Source: an uncultured Lachnospiraceae bacterium | GTDB taxonomy: Bacteria > Bacillota > Clostridia > Lachnospirales > Lachnospiraceae | DNA: 41,180 nt | NCBI GenBank assembly: GCA_949502235.1 | Contig: CATBDC010000039.1 | Location: 1-41,180 of the forward strand | Reading direction: 5' to 3' | In this document: positions 26,788 through 36,765 of the stretch, one piece after another | Layout: each line of letters opens with the position of its first letter | Numbering within the stretch: the first letter of the stretch is position 1 | Made by a program: the position numbers and the translations under genes | The notes under the pieces: generated by a model | Database searches by the model: none | What the model was told of the DNA's origin: nothing | The model's input: the letters and a program-made list of their open reading frames with translations, nothing else

Positions 26788-27600
26788 TTACATGTTTACG
26801 ATAACTTTTGCAACAAGTTTTTTGAAATCTCCTGCAGCCTTATCAGCTGTTTCCTGAACTTCTTTATGGTTAAGCTGTACTTTAGAAATACCAGCCGCCA
26901 TGTTTGTGATACAGGAGATGCCGGCAATTTCCATACCCATGTGTCTTGCAGCCATAGCCTCTACTGCCGTACTCATGCCAACAGCATCTCCGCCCCAGGT
27001 CTGTGCAAGCCTTATTTCTGCCGGTGTTTCATAGTTTGGGCCTGTAAACTGAACATACACGCCTTTCTGCATTTCTATTCCCAGTTCCTTTGCACATACT
27101 TCAATCACTGTCTGAAGACGTTTACTATATGTTTCGCTCATGTCCGGAAATCTTGTCCCAAGCTCTTCAATATTTGGTCCAATCAGCGGACTGGGAACGG
27201 CTGTTGTGATATGATCAGAAATAATCATTAAATCGCCTGGTTTAAAGCTTTCATTTGCTCCGCCTGCCGCATTTGTTAAAAGGATCTTTTTTGCTCCCAT
27301 CATACCCATAAGACGCGTTGGAAGAACTACGTCCTGCATAGGATATCCTTCATAATAGTGAACACGGCCCTGCATGATAACTACCGGAGTTTTTTCAACA
27401 TAACCAAATACGAAACGGCCGGCATGTCCTTTTACTGTTGAGACCGGAAATCCTTCAATATCGCTATAACTGATTGTGTCAACGATTTCAATTTCGTTAG
27501 CAAATTCACCTAAACCAGATCCTAAGACCACTGCTGCCTCTGGCACGAAATCCGTTTTTTCTCTTACGCTTTTCAAACATCCCATTAATTTGTTATACAT
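26788..27600 (-). CDS. punA: Purine nucleoside phosphorylase
   Basis: Trimeric-type PNP (270 residues) that splits purine (deoxy)nucleosides with phosphate into base and (deoxy)ribose-1-phosphate. Key blocks: phosphate loop [47 protein letters not shown], the [13 protein letters not shown] base pocket and [17 protein letters not shown] 27600 is preceded by AAAGGATG. It lies 97 nt upstream of deoC, so deoxyribose-1-phosphate produced here would be used after a mutase not present in the window. Confidence 0.96.
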   Translation of the reverse strand: MYNKLMGCLKSVREKTDFVPEAAVVLGSGLGEFANEIEIVDTISYSDIEGFPVSTVKGHAGRFVFGYVEKTPVVIMQGRVHYYEGYPMQDVVLPTRLMGMMGAKKILLTNAAGGANESFKPGDLMIISDHITTAVPSPLIGPNIEELGTRFPDMSETYSKRLQTVIEVCAKELGIEMQKGVYVQFTGPNYETPAEIRLAQTWGGDAVGMSTAVEAMAARHMGMEIAGISCITNMAAGISKVQLNHKEVQETADKAAGDFKKLVAKVIVNM

Positions 27601-27700
27601 TTTTTTACATCCTTTCTGTTTTTATTTATTGCCACTACAATAACTATAAACATATTATACAAGCTTAAAAGGTTTTTATATACAGCACATGTCGTATTTC

Positions 27701-29290
27701 TTAAATCTCCCGCAAATCTATGCGGTTATTCTTTCGATACACCAGACATGTCATCCCCAGAAGCAGCACACACAGAACAGCCCGATATCCCCCGGTATAT
27801 CCCTCTGGAACCAGGCAGGCACCCACGCCGCCAAGCACCGCAAGGACAGCCCCGCCCATGCCTCCAAGTACGGCTGAAGCGCTCTGTTTGACCACGCTCA
27901 CCTCATTCTCCCAATCCAGGACCGGGAAATGCAGATTAACGGCAATCCCGTATACACAGGCAAACAGCAGGATCACCGCCGGAATCACCACCATCCAGAA
28001 GCCGTCCTGTAATCCCGGCTTTAATGCAAGGGCCAGGAAAACCTCCGACACAAGATAAAAAGGCAGAATCAGGATCAGATTCATCAGGATCTTTGCGTCC
28101 AGAACCACCCTTGCCGTCAGCGGCAGGCTTTTAACGAGCCACCACTCCTTCCCTTCCATGGAAACAGATGTGGCTGCAGTTGTCATCATACAAAAAGTGC
28201 CTGCCAGCAAAAACGGCGCGATTACAGCCAAATCAACCGGAACCGGCAGGAGCTCTTTCACCCTCTCCGGGCCTGTAAAAAGAAGCGCCCCCGATAGGAC
28301 ACAGCCCATGAGCGGTCCGATGAGTGTATTGGATACATAAATACTCGATGAGAAATACCGCCGAAATTCCTTCCTGCACAGGGAAATCAGCGCCGGGTCT
28401 GCTTTCAGATCGCCCATCTGATAGTCATGCCTTGCCGCCGTTGTATACAGATTCCGGCTTATGGACTGAAAACACACGGATACGGCGGCCGCCGCCGCGG
28501 CAGACACAGATAGAAATAAACCTGTATACATCAGGCACCGGCCGATTTCCCCATTTACAATCGCTGTCCCAAGCAGCACGGCAGGAGGATAGAATCTCCC
28601 AAGCATATCCGAAACCATTCCGGACAGTTCCTCCATAATCTCCAGGCTTTCCATCCCTTCCATTGATGTAAGGCTCGAAGAACCATACATAATAGCAAAA
28701 ACAAATACTATCGTAAGCGTTGACGCTGCCAGGCTTTTATGCCGCATCCTGGAGGAGATTCCCGTAACCAGCGCCCCGATAAGGACCGCCCCTGTCATTG
28801 GCAGTAACGGCACTGACCATATCCCAAGAAACGCACACAGATAGAATGACACATCCGGCCTCATCTGCCATGCATACACTGCAATCCCCGGAAGCAGTAC
28901 CAGGGCAGCCATCAGCAGATTTTCCGTATACATGCGCAAAAACCGTCCAAGCACTACTGCGCCTTTCCTTACAGGCAGGGATACTACCATATCATATCCC
29001 TGTCTCCGGAAAATGATGCTTCCCGCCTTTAAGATTCCAAATACAAAAATGAGCATGCTGGATATGGCGATGACATAAGCCGGAACATCTTCTCCTGCTC
29101 CAATCTCCACCAGCCCCCAGGAAAGGCCGCCCACATAAAAAAGCAGCATAATAATCAGGAGTACCCAGAGGACAGAAAGCATTACAGCCCTCTTCTTTTT
29201 ACGCTTGTCTTTCGTGAACCGTAAAACATTTATGCCAAGGAGATTACATAACTCCAGCCTGGCCATAATCCTAATCTGCGCCAACATCAT
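27701..29290 (-). CDS. ABC exporter permease, ABC-2-like
   Basis: A 529-residue integral membrane protein with roughly a dozen hydrophobic segments, paired with the ATPase gene that overlaps its start by 20 nt. It begins with a cytosolic stretch (RIMARLELCNLLGINVLRFTKDKRKKKR), as in multi-span ABC-2 permeases of Firmicutes, and ends with a short hydrophilic tail. No fixed substrate motif is visible. Together with the ATPase and the XRE regulator beyond the inserted MITE, it may export an antimicrobial, lipid or peptide; that is inference from gene order only. Confidence 0.8.
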   Translation of the reverse strand: MMLAQIRIMARLELCNLLGINVLRFTKDKRKKKRAVMLSVLWVLLIIMLLFYVGGLSWGLVEIGAGEDVPAYVIAISSMLIFVFGILKAGSIIFRRQGYDMVVSLPVRKGAVVLGRFLRMYTENLLMAALVLLPGIAVYAWQMRPDVSFYLCAFLGIWSVPLLPMTGAVLIGALVTGISSRMRHKSLAASTLTIVFVFAIMYGSSSLTSMEGMESLEIMEELSGMVSDMLGRFYPPAVLLGTAIVNGEIGRCLMYTGLFLSVSAAAAAAVSVCFQSISRNLYTTAARHDYQMGDLKADPALISLCRKEFRRYFSSSIYVSNTLIGPLMGCVLSGALLFTGPERVKELLPVPVDLAVIAPFLLAGTFCMMTTAATSVSMEGKEWWLVKSLPLTARVVLDAKILMNLILILPFYLVSEVFLALALKPGLQDGFWMVVIPAVILLFACVYGIAVNLHFPVLDWENEVSVVKQSASAVLGGMGGAVLAVLGGVGACLVPEGYTGGYRAVLCVLLLGMTCLVYRKNNRIDLREI

Positions 29291-29996
29291 TTACCACCTC
29301 CATAAAAATGGACTCCAGAGTATTGCCCTGCTTTACAACCTCCTCCATGGTGCCTTCGGCAATCAGGCGTCCGTCCTTGATCATCGCTACCTTGTTACAG
29401 AGCTTCTCAGCCACCTCCAGCACATGGGTAGAAAAGAATATGGCGCCCCCGCGGTCGCAGAGCTTCCTCATCCTGTCTTTCAAGACAACGGAAGCTTTCG
29501 GGTCAAGCCCCACAAAAGGCTCATCCAAAACAAGCAGCCTTGGTTCATGCAGCAGCGCAGATATGATTGCAAGCTTCTGTTTCATACCATGGGAATAAGA
29601 AGAAATCAGATCCCCAAAGGATTCCGTTATTTCAAATTCATCCCCGTACCTTTGGATCCGTTCCTTCCTCTCTCCTGCCGGAACCTTGAAAATATCGGCA
29701 ATAAAGTTCAGATACTGGATGCCTGTCAGATACTCATACAGATCCGGATTATCCGGAATATATGCCGTCATCTGTTTGCACACAAGCGGGTCATCATGAA
29801 GGCTGATTCCTCCGATCCGAATCTCTCCCGCATCATATCCATGGATCCCGGCAATGCATTTCAGCGTTGTTGTCTTCCCGGCTCCATTATGCCCGATGAA
29901 TGCGCAGATATCACCCGGCATCACATGAAGGTTCAGATCCGTGACGCCCTTGCTGCCGCCCTTATAGTGTTTCGTCAAATGATTGATAATAAGCAT
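29271..29996 (-). CDS. ABC transporter ATP-binding protein
   Basis: A 241-residue cytosolic ATPase of an ABC-2-type exporter. Walker A GHNGAGKTT (35-43), Q-loop Q75, signature SYSHGMKQK (133-141), Walker B RLLVLDEP (D158, E159) and the switch His in FFSTHVLE are all present, so it should be active. It overlaps the permease gene, which shows a single operon. ATG 29996 follows AGGAGG. A 145-bp MITE-like insertion lies immediately upstream and separates it from the XRE regulator gene on the same strand. Confidence 0.92.
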   Translation of the reverse strand: MLIINHLTKHYKGGSKGVTDLNLHVMPGDICAFIGHNGAGKTTTLKCIAGIHGYDAGEIRIGGISLHDDPLVCKQMTAYIPDNPDLYEYLTGIQYLNFIADIFKVPAGERKERIQRYGDEFEITESFGDLISSYSHGMKQKLAIISALLHEPRLLVLDEPFVGLDPKASVVLKDRMRKLCDRGGAIFFSTHVLEVAEKLCNKVAMIKDGRLIAEGTMEEVVKQGNTLESIFMEVVNDVGAD

Positions 29997-30030
29997 TGTT
30001 TTCCTCCTGTTTTACGAGAGCAGTCTCTGT

Positions 30031-30175
30031 GTTACTGTTCACACGGCACCGTGCACTACGCTGCACGGTGTCCGGCCAAAGAAGTAGTGGCTGCCTGGCA
30101 TCCGGCCCCTCACCGAAGGTGACTTTTAATGGCCGGATGCCGTTATTGGAGCACCCGTAGGGTGTGAACAGTAAC
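30031..30175. mobile_element. MITE-like element with 14-bp inverted ends and 8-bp target duplication
   Basis: GTTACTGTTCACAC (30031-30044) and its exact complement (30162-30175) bound a 145-bp non-coding element. GTCTCTGT occurs directly on both sides (30023-30030, 30176-30183), the expected mark of transposition. Inside are perfect hairpins CACCGTGCA/TGCACGGTG (30047-30055/30062-30070) and GGCATCCGGCC/GGCCGGATGCC (30097-30107/30131-30141). No transposase for it is visible in the window. Confidence 0.88.
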
Positions 30176-30205
30176 GTCTCTGTAGCTGCTTCTCATCTTC
30201 GCCTT

Positions 30206-31327
30206 CTATGTGTCAGCTTTTGCAAAATGCTGCAGTATCTTCTGGAAATCTGTATTCTCTTTCAGAGCCTCAAAAGCCGGGTGGCTGAATGCTTCCTGCA
30301 GATTCTGAAAAACGAATTTCCTGCTTCTTGGAGCCATTTCTCCCAATGGAAGGGCTTCAATCCATGCGTCTAAACGGTCAAAATATTCATCTCCGTGGAG
30401 TACAACCTTCTCTGCCCGTAAGAGCCCGTCAACACATTTCTCAAAAAGGAAGAGGGCCTTCAGCGCTTCTTCCTCCTCCCCGCCTGCTGCATACATGACC
30501 GCCGCCTGATAATGAAACTGTGCGGCAAGATTGGGATTGAGCTCCTCCAACCGGTAGGCTTCCATTACATTTCTGATCCTGCATACCGTCTTTTTGCACC
30601 GCTCTATGTCGTCCTGGTATAAAGCCAGGGATATTGCGGCATCACTGACCAGGTTCAGAATATCCAGCCATTCCCTTGCCTGGATATAGGCTCTTGCCTT
30701 CTCATGTTCCCCCGCCATCTGATATGCCTGAACCAGTATGGTCCCGTCCTGCCCTGCAAGACGGGCGGGGTCAGAAGAAGGCTCCAGCATAGTAATCGTT
30801 TCAGCCGCTTTCCCAAGCCATAAGCTGATGCCAGCCTTCAAAACCAAAGCATCACTGCATATGCTTACATCGCTGCAGCTTTCCAGAATATGGTCGCACC
30901 ATGAAGCCGCCTCCTCCAAAAGCTGTTTTTGTTCCTCTTCTGACTCTGCCAGCATGTAATGATTCAGGTACAATACAGTAAGCTGCAGCAAAAAGGCATG
31001 GCAGGAATAGTACCTGTGGGCCAGAGTGCGGGTCTTTTCAATGGCCTCATGAAAAGGAAGCCTGGCAAAATCCTTTACAAGCTCCGCATAGAAGTAGCGG
31101 ATCTGCTCTTTGGAGAGCTTTGCTTTGTACCCGATCAGCTCGTCTATCGTTGTGCCAAAATAGGCAGAAAGTTCGAGCAGAAGCATAAGATCCGGTGTGC
31201 TTTGGGCATTTTCCCACTTGGATACTGCTGCCTTACTTACTCCGAGGAAGTCTGCAAGCTTCTCCTGGGTAATCCTCTGCTCGCGCCTTAGCCGGATAAT
31301 ATTGTCCGATAAATTTAATCTGTCCAT
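30206..31327 (-). CDS. XRE-family transcriptional regulator with helical C-terminal domain
   Basis: A 373-residue DNA-binding protein. The N-terminal HTH (about 9-65) reads NIIRLRREQRITQEKLADFL then VSKAAVSKWENAQSTPDL. The remaining 300 residues are alpha-helical and TPR-like (many paired helices with Ala, Leu and Tyr spacing), often a peptide-sensing or protein-binding part. ATG 31327 follows AAGGAG; the frame is open much further upstream, but that part runs through a metG fragment and is not part of this gene. It precedes the ABC exporter on the same strand and probably regulates it. A consensus promoter lies at 31374-31402. Confidence 0.85.
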   Translation of the reverse strand: MDRLNLSDNIIRLRREQRITQEKLADFLGVSKAAVSKWENAQSTPDLMLLLELSAYFGTTIDELIGYKAKLSKEQIRYFYAELVKDFARLPFHEAIEKTRTLAHRYYSCHAFLLQLTVLYLNHYMLAESEEEQKQLLEEAASWCDHILESCSDVSICSDALVLKAGISLWLGKAAETITMLEPSSDPARLAGQDGTILVQAYQMAGEHEKARAYIQAREWLDILNLVSDAAISLALYQDDIERCKKTVCRIRNVMEAYRLEELNPNLAAQFHYQAAVMYAAGGEEEEALKALFLFEKCVDGLLRAEKVVLHGDEYFDRLDAWIEALPLGEMAPRSRKFVFQNLQEAFSHPAFEALKENTDFQKILQHFAKADT

Positions 31328-31373
31328 ACTGTTATTGTTCTCCTTACCCTCTAGTGTATTACCTCTTTTCTTC

Positions 31374-31402
31374 ATTATAATAAAAAAAGAATTTCCTATC
31401 AA
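31374..31402 (-). promoter_or_regulatory. Predicted promoter of the XRE regulator
   Basis: Minus-strand TTGATA (complement 31397-31402) and TATAAT (complement 31374-31379) are 17 nt apart. Confidence 0.7.
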
Positions 31403-31439
31403 TCGAGTTGTATTCCACTTTTTCGCGGAAAAGTCAACC

Positions 31440-31585
31440 AATGGGAAACTTCTTTTTGACTTCGGCACTGCCTCGCAGGCTTTAATCTTTACCGCCCTGA
31501 AATCGGATTTGGAAAACGTCTCAAAATCTACAGATTCTTCAAAAGCAGCTCGATTTTCACCTTTGAGAAGTCGATAACCTCTTAA
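31440..31585 (-). pseudogene. metG: Remnant of a methionyl-tRNA synthetase C-terminal domain
   Basis: On the minus strand the text IDFSKVKIE, then SVDFETFSKSDFRAVK, then CEAVPKSK can be read in two frames. It matches the fragment at 40657-41124 (IDFSNVKIEPLFEEDVDFETF...). DNA identity is about 70-75 % by eye over ~100 nt, and a frameshift separates the first nine codons from the rest. The piece is too short to be functional. It marks the left edge of the BREX island, and a 7-bp inverted repeat ATAACCT/AGGTTAT (31574-31593) lies at its border. Confidence 0.75.
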
Positions 31586-31649
31586 CAGGTTATATTGTTT
31601 TTTTGCAATATCACTCATCACATCATATCTCCCATATGCCTGATTTTTC

Positions 31650-32654
31650 TCAATTGCGATTATATTCATCCATATTTTCCTCTTTTATATTTCCAAGGAA
31701 CACTACCCCAGCATCAGATTCTCCATTATAACCATTTGAGTTAAAGGTTCCATATTCAAGATATCCTTGAAGTATAGAACGCATCTCATTTTCATCGCCA
31801 AAATTTACAAGCTTCACTTCATCAATCGCCACATAATCTGGACCACAAATGTAACCCGGCTTTCGTCTGTTAGCATCATAAAACATTTTTGAACGAGTGA
31901 CTTTACCACCATCCGTCAGTAAACCATTTTTACTAACATGACCGAAAACATAACTTTTTCCGGTACCCTTAGGCGCAAGCTCAATAAGATTAATCCGCTT
32001 CTCCACAAATGGCAACAGTCTGGTGAGCATAGTTAATTTCTGAAGCTCCGTTTCATATCCATCAGCATTGTAATCAATTGCTCCCAGAAGAATATCTATC
32101 CATTCCTCCGTTCTAAAGTTAGACCTCATTTCTTTGAAATATTCCACATCCACTGTATATGGACGAAAATTTTTAAATCCCGTTAACTTTATTTTTCCCG
32201 AAATCTTTGGTTTGGCAGTATCACCAGGAGGACGATAGCCTAATCTAATAATCCCCCAAGTTTCTCCTGTGTTAATCAAATCTTCTTTGTAAACATCCCA
32301 AATAGCCGGTTCAATCAAAGTTTCCTTTTCTGTCACACCAAAGTCTGGGATAGCAAATGATATTTCACCTGTCTTTATATTGATATCAACAGATATTTTT
32401 GTCAGGATTTGCACATTTTCATTTTCATAAATAATTTTGTTTTTTATGCTCATCCAATCTTCTTTTTTTGGTATAAACTTCTTAACAAATGCAGATACTT
32501 CGTCCACATCAAAATTTCCAAAATCATCACTGAACATTTTTAAAAGATAGTCTCTTAAAAATGCCGGAAGCCCAAGAGAAGAAAAGAAATTATTATTTTT
32601 TAAATCTTTATAAACGACCATTTCATCAAAATAGTCTCTAAGTTTATCAGTCAT
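31650..32654 (-). pseudogene. brxL: BREX protein BrxL, C-terminally truncated
   Basis: Lon-like AAA+ protein of BREX phage-defence systems. The 334 residues include the N-terminal domain (TDKLRDYFDEMVVYKDL), FRTEEWIDILLGAIDYN, Walker A PKGTGKS (228-234) and Walker B YVAIDEV (D278, E279). The frame stops soon after VVFLGNIKEENMDE, whereas BrxL is normally about twice as long and ends in a Lon-protease-like domain. The stop comes where the sequence switches to the metG remnant, so the 3' half was lost at the island edge. GGGGTG precedes ATG 32654, 12 nt after pglZ. Confidence 0.8.
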
Positions 32655-32666
32655 TTATTTTCACCC

Positions 32667-33491
32667 CTAAAAATCAAACATACTTGTTTCAGATATATCC
32701 TTTTTCTTAATTTCAAACTGCTGTCCAAATACGAGGACATCACTACCATTAAAGATATCAATCAAAAACTTGCCTTTTTTAGTATAATTTAGCAGCTTTA
32801 TACTGTATATAAAGGGGTCATCGGTTTTCTCTGCATCGTAATAATTGCCATCAAGTTTAATAGAAATATTATTGCTCTTAATCCCAACGTAAATTTTAAC
32901 AATTGCATATTCTTTCGCACCCAATGTTATAACCTTCGATTCATCTACTATGAAAGCTTCTATATCGGATATTCTTTGCGTTATTTCAATAATCGGAACG
33001 GTAACCTCTTCTATTGAAGCTCCACCGTGTACCTCTACATTTGCACGTCGACTACCCTTAAATCGGTCATAGTTCGCTAATACCCAATATCCAGATTCTT
33101 CAATTGCAAAATCAGGTTTGCTGTTTATTTCGCTAATTTTACAACATCTACCTGAATGCTCTCCTTTGGTCTCCATGCTCCATACATTTTCAGTTTCGTG
33201 GAGAACAGCAAGGCGACTGGCTCCATGGTCAGAAATGATAATAGCTTTACTATACTGACCGGCAAATACACTTGCTCTAATCTTCGTCAACAACTCATCT
33301 ATTATCTCAAGTTCCCTTATAAGATAAATTGGTGTTTTTTCTTTCTCATAATCGAAGCTATCTTTACCATGATGTTTAATCTCATCCAAGTCCTTTATAC
33401 CTTTCTTACAATTATCCTTGGTAAGTACACTCTTCAAATCTTCAACTACACCATCATGGTTAAGGCACAATCTTCCAATAAGAATAGACAC
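32667..33491 (-). pseudogene. pglZ: BREX phosphatase-like PglZ, N-terminally truncated
   Basis: The C-terminal part of a type 4 BREX PglZ, an alkaline-phosphatase-superfamily protein that BREX requires for defence. The metal-site motif SDHGASRL (SDHG at 87-90), ENVWSMETKGEHSGRCC and VHGGASIEEVTVPIIEI followed by a beta-rich tail are clear. The usual first several hundred residues are absent: the frame opens at a GTG (33491) inside the last codons of brxC, without its own ribosome-binding site. A deletion that removed the 3' end of brxC and the 5' part of pglZ explains both ends. Confidence 0.78.
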
Positions 33492-34851
33492 CTTTTGTGT
33501 ATTCCTTTAAAATAAACCCAAGAATAAAAGCAGTAAGATTACAAGGCATAAATCCATAGGGCTCTGCCTTCAGCATTTCATATATTGAAGCAATAGAAAT
33601 ACGGTCACTTTTCTTTAAAGCCTCATTAATAAATTTATCTACAGTTTTTTTCAAATCTGCAATGTATGAATGTGAATCTTTCCAGTATTCCGAGATTTTC
33701 CATGCATCCTTCAGAGCATTTTCAAGCTTAGTTGCCTCATTACCGGAACGGAATGTACCTTTAGTTTCTTCGTTAATGCCACATGTAGCACCATTACCCA
33801 GAGAATTCGCATCATACATTGTATTAAGTACACTCGTATACGCCCCTTCAAGACACTGCGGATAGTGGAATTTATCAATATCAATAAGGCAAACAAACAA
33901 GTCTTGAATATTAGCTACTCGTTCACCGCCTGTTGCATAACGAGAATAAACATAGAAAGCTCCTCTTTTAATTCGCTTTGCCCAATTTGAGAGTACCTCT
34001 ATAGCGTATCCCTCATATGTTTTGCGTTGGTCTAAATCACTGTTTCCAATCGCAAGAGACATAGCATAATTTTCAACAAACTCACTATATTCACTTTCGC
34101 CGAGAATACACGCTGAGCTATCAATTACAATTGCATTTGAATCAGGATTGTTCGTAAAGAAGTTTTCTATCTTTTTCTTTAATGCACCACTTTCAGCCGA
34201 ATCTCTACCGATAGTTGCAACCGCATAAAGTTTATTGTTATTTACACTTGAATTGTTTGCCTTTTTAATCTCACTGTCAAAGTCGGAAAGTGTGGCATAT
34301 GCCAATGAATAACGAAGCTTTAATGCACCGGTAAGTTCTATAGTAGTTCGCAAATTGCTATCTGCCATAAAAGACATATCTTTTGTAGACTTTCCTTTAG
34401 CCTGTGCAATGAAAGGACCCGGATCTACACTTGGTCCCATATTTTTACAACAATATGAAAACGCATCACCAGTTAAAGGTGTTCTGGTTACAACATGGTC
34501 ATTCAAAAGTTTCTTTGCAATATTCGGTGCAGTAAACAGAAGATCAGTGCCCTCAAAAGCAAGTTCTAGGTTTTTATTATTCGGAAGAAAAATATCACGG
34601 TTGCCACTCATTCTTTCAGATATAGCCTGAAGCAACAAGATAACCTTAAGAACACGCTTTTCGTCTTCAATAAGTTCCTTATCCAGCTTTGGAGTGTAGC
34701 AACTAAGGATTTCTCTTATGCCATCTGCCAATTTCTGGCTACCTGTTTCGTAAAAGAAATTCCATAACATATCAATCGTAACAAATGGATTTTGTGAACT
34801 AAAATCATATCTATCGATAAACCATTGGAATGTGGAAAGAATTTCTTCCAC
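33460..34851 (-). pseudogene. brxC: BREX P-loop protein BrxC, internal fragment
   Basis: A 463-residue piece of BrxC/PglY. Recognisable blocks from the middle of the family are EILSTFQWFIDRYDF, FLPNNKNLELAFEGTDLL, RTTIELTGALKLRYS, the IKRGAFYVYSRYATGGERV segment and SIYEMLKAEPYGFMPCNLTA. The N-terminal ATPase with its Walker A motif is missing, and the last part diverges after LGFILKEYTKG into six unrelated codons. Upstream (34852-34895) an AGGAGG is followed by a few codons without a start, the likely remains of the true gene start. It cannot hydrolyse ATP and should be inactive. Confidence 0.75.
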
Positions 34852-34895
34852 AGGTCTGGCTGTTTCTCTATTATTTTCTTATTCTCTCTTCCTCC

Positions 34896-36760
34896 TCAGA
34901 ACAACTCGTTTAAAATCTCATTAGCACTCTTATCACTTTTGAGCGTAATATTATCCAAACCAAGCGTAAATCTTGCTTCAATTAAATCCGGATAGTTGAA
35001 TGTAAGACCATTCAGAATTTTCTCCATCGTCTCACGATCTAATCCGAAAATTTGTGTCGGACTAATGCCTGCACTCTCGATAGATGTGTCAAGCAATCTG
35101 GTTAATGTAAACTGTTTGTAGTTCCCGCATTTCTCAGCAAACAAATATAACGAATATAACATTACTCGTTCATCAGGATTTAACCACGGAAACCTAACAA
35201 TCGAATTTAGCTTTCGTCCGTTACTTTTTTCCTCGTAATCACATATGCCAAAACCTAGCTCATTTGACAATGGTTTGATAGAAATAAATATATTTTTAAA
35301 AGCCGAAACAATGTGCCCTCTAACAGTCTCACTAATCGAATCATCTAACATTGCGTGAATTGCCTCTGGCGAATATGAAGTATTCAAATCAATATTTTTT
35401 ATCCACCATCCAAACTGACTAGAGTACGACCAGTTACACGCAATCAATCCCCACGCAAGAGGGGAATCAATACCGATGTCAGCAACAATCTCGCCAAAAC
35501 GTGTTAGCAATGGCTCTTTTGACCTATCGTTTTAATCCATTCTTTCCAGTCTGATGATTTTCTCAGTGACTTTATCCGAAAAACGCCTTTTTCAAAACTA
35601 TCAGTACATGAACTACTTGCAATAGAAAGTTCCCGTCCACTTCTACGAGCCTTCCATCCGCCAATCTCCATGAATTCATTTCTTTGCTTCTTTGTATTTA
35701 AAATTTTAGAACTCGTTTCAAGAATTATTTCATTAAAGTCTGTAGTTGAATAAGACTTTTCAGTCGGTGTTCTATAGCAAGCTTCTTTAAAAAACATGTT
35801 TTTGTATGTTGCCATAGGGCATACCAAACACCCAGCTCTACTATTACCTTTCTTGTATGCTTCATTTATAATCAAGTTTCTTGTATAAATATAATTAAAC
35901 AATTCAGCTGAGTTCCATTCTAGTATTGGATGACAACTATATTGACCACGAACCTTCTCACCCAAACTGACATCATTATATTCACTTCTTGAAGCACTTT
36001 CATCTCCTCTTATTCCCGTAAAAGCCATTCCACGAAAATGCGGATTATTTGTATATTCTCTCAATTTGATAATTTGTGGTGCCGTCTTGTGAACGCTACA
36101 ACACCAACGTATTGTTTGCGCAGGAGGTCCAAATGTACGCCAACTATCTAACGGAGATAATTCTGATTTTGAAACCAAAAAATCTATTTTTTCTTCTTCA
36201 CAAAATCTTCTAATATTTTCTACTACATCATATATATCAGGAAATTCCATTCCCGTATCACCGAATAGCACTTTAAAAACATTATGCGGCAGTGCTCTTT
36301 GAACTAAATCCAAGGTAACAACACTGTCTTTCCCACCGGAAAAAGCTACATAGAAAACATCTACTTTATCTTTGTACTCTATAAATGTGTTATATATTTT
36401 CTTAATGGTTTCCTGCACAAGTTGTTCCATCAATTGTCGATTCTTTTCGACCATAGCAGGAATATCAACGAATCGAAGTGGATAACCTTCTGGCTCTGGG
36501 GCATCAATCAAAACTAATTCCGGTGCTGTATACAACGAGCCTCCCTTTGTCTTTGCCACAAGCCTTCCTCGATAATAATAGTTATTGGCTTCTGCCCACA
36601 TATACGGGAAGCTATCATTTTTATCATAATTCCAATATTTATCGAACCCTAAAACATCGAGTTCTTTATAATAAACGGGCCTTGGCTCCTTTGAAAATGC
36701 CAATGGCATTGGAGTTAATAGGTAACCACCTGTAGAACTATCCCATTCGTATGCATACAT
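34896..36760 (-). pseudogene. brxP: BREX type 4 PAPS-reductase-like BrxP, frameshifted
   Basis: The marker protein of type 4 BREX. The first 418 residues contain a phosphoadenosine-phosphosulfate-reductase-like domain with the PP-loop SGGKDS (141-146), WCCSVHKTAPQI, GIRGDESASRSEY and a CLVC pair. The frame ends at ...KTIGQKSHC (stop 35504). A second frame overlapping by 7 bases (35510-34896, 204 residues) continues with a DUF4007-like domain (FGEIVADIGIDSPLAWGLI). Adding one A to the run in GGTCAAAAGAGCC gives QKEPLLTRFGEIV and rejoins them, so this is one gene with a single-base deletion at an A run. Sequencing error or phase variation cannot be excluded. Confidence 0.78.
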
Positions 36761-36765
36761 ACTGT

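Noticed and set aside
29205-30122. 305-codon plus-strand open frame across the ABC ATPase gene
   Set aside because: It is antisense to an ATPase with all motifs, and no ribosome-binding site or family similarity is seen.
31328-31669. N-terminal extension of the XRE regulator frame
   Set aside because: It passes through a decayed metG fragment and brxL junction DNA, and AAGGAG plus promoter place the real start at 31327.
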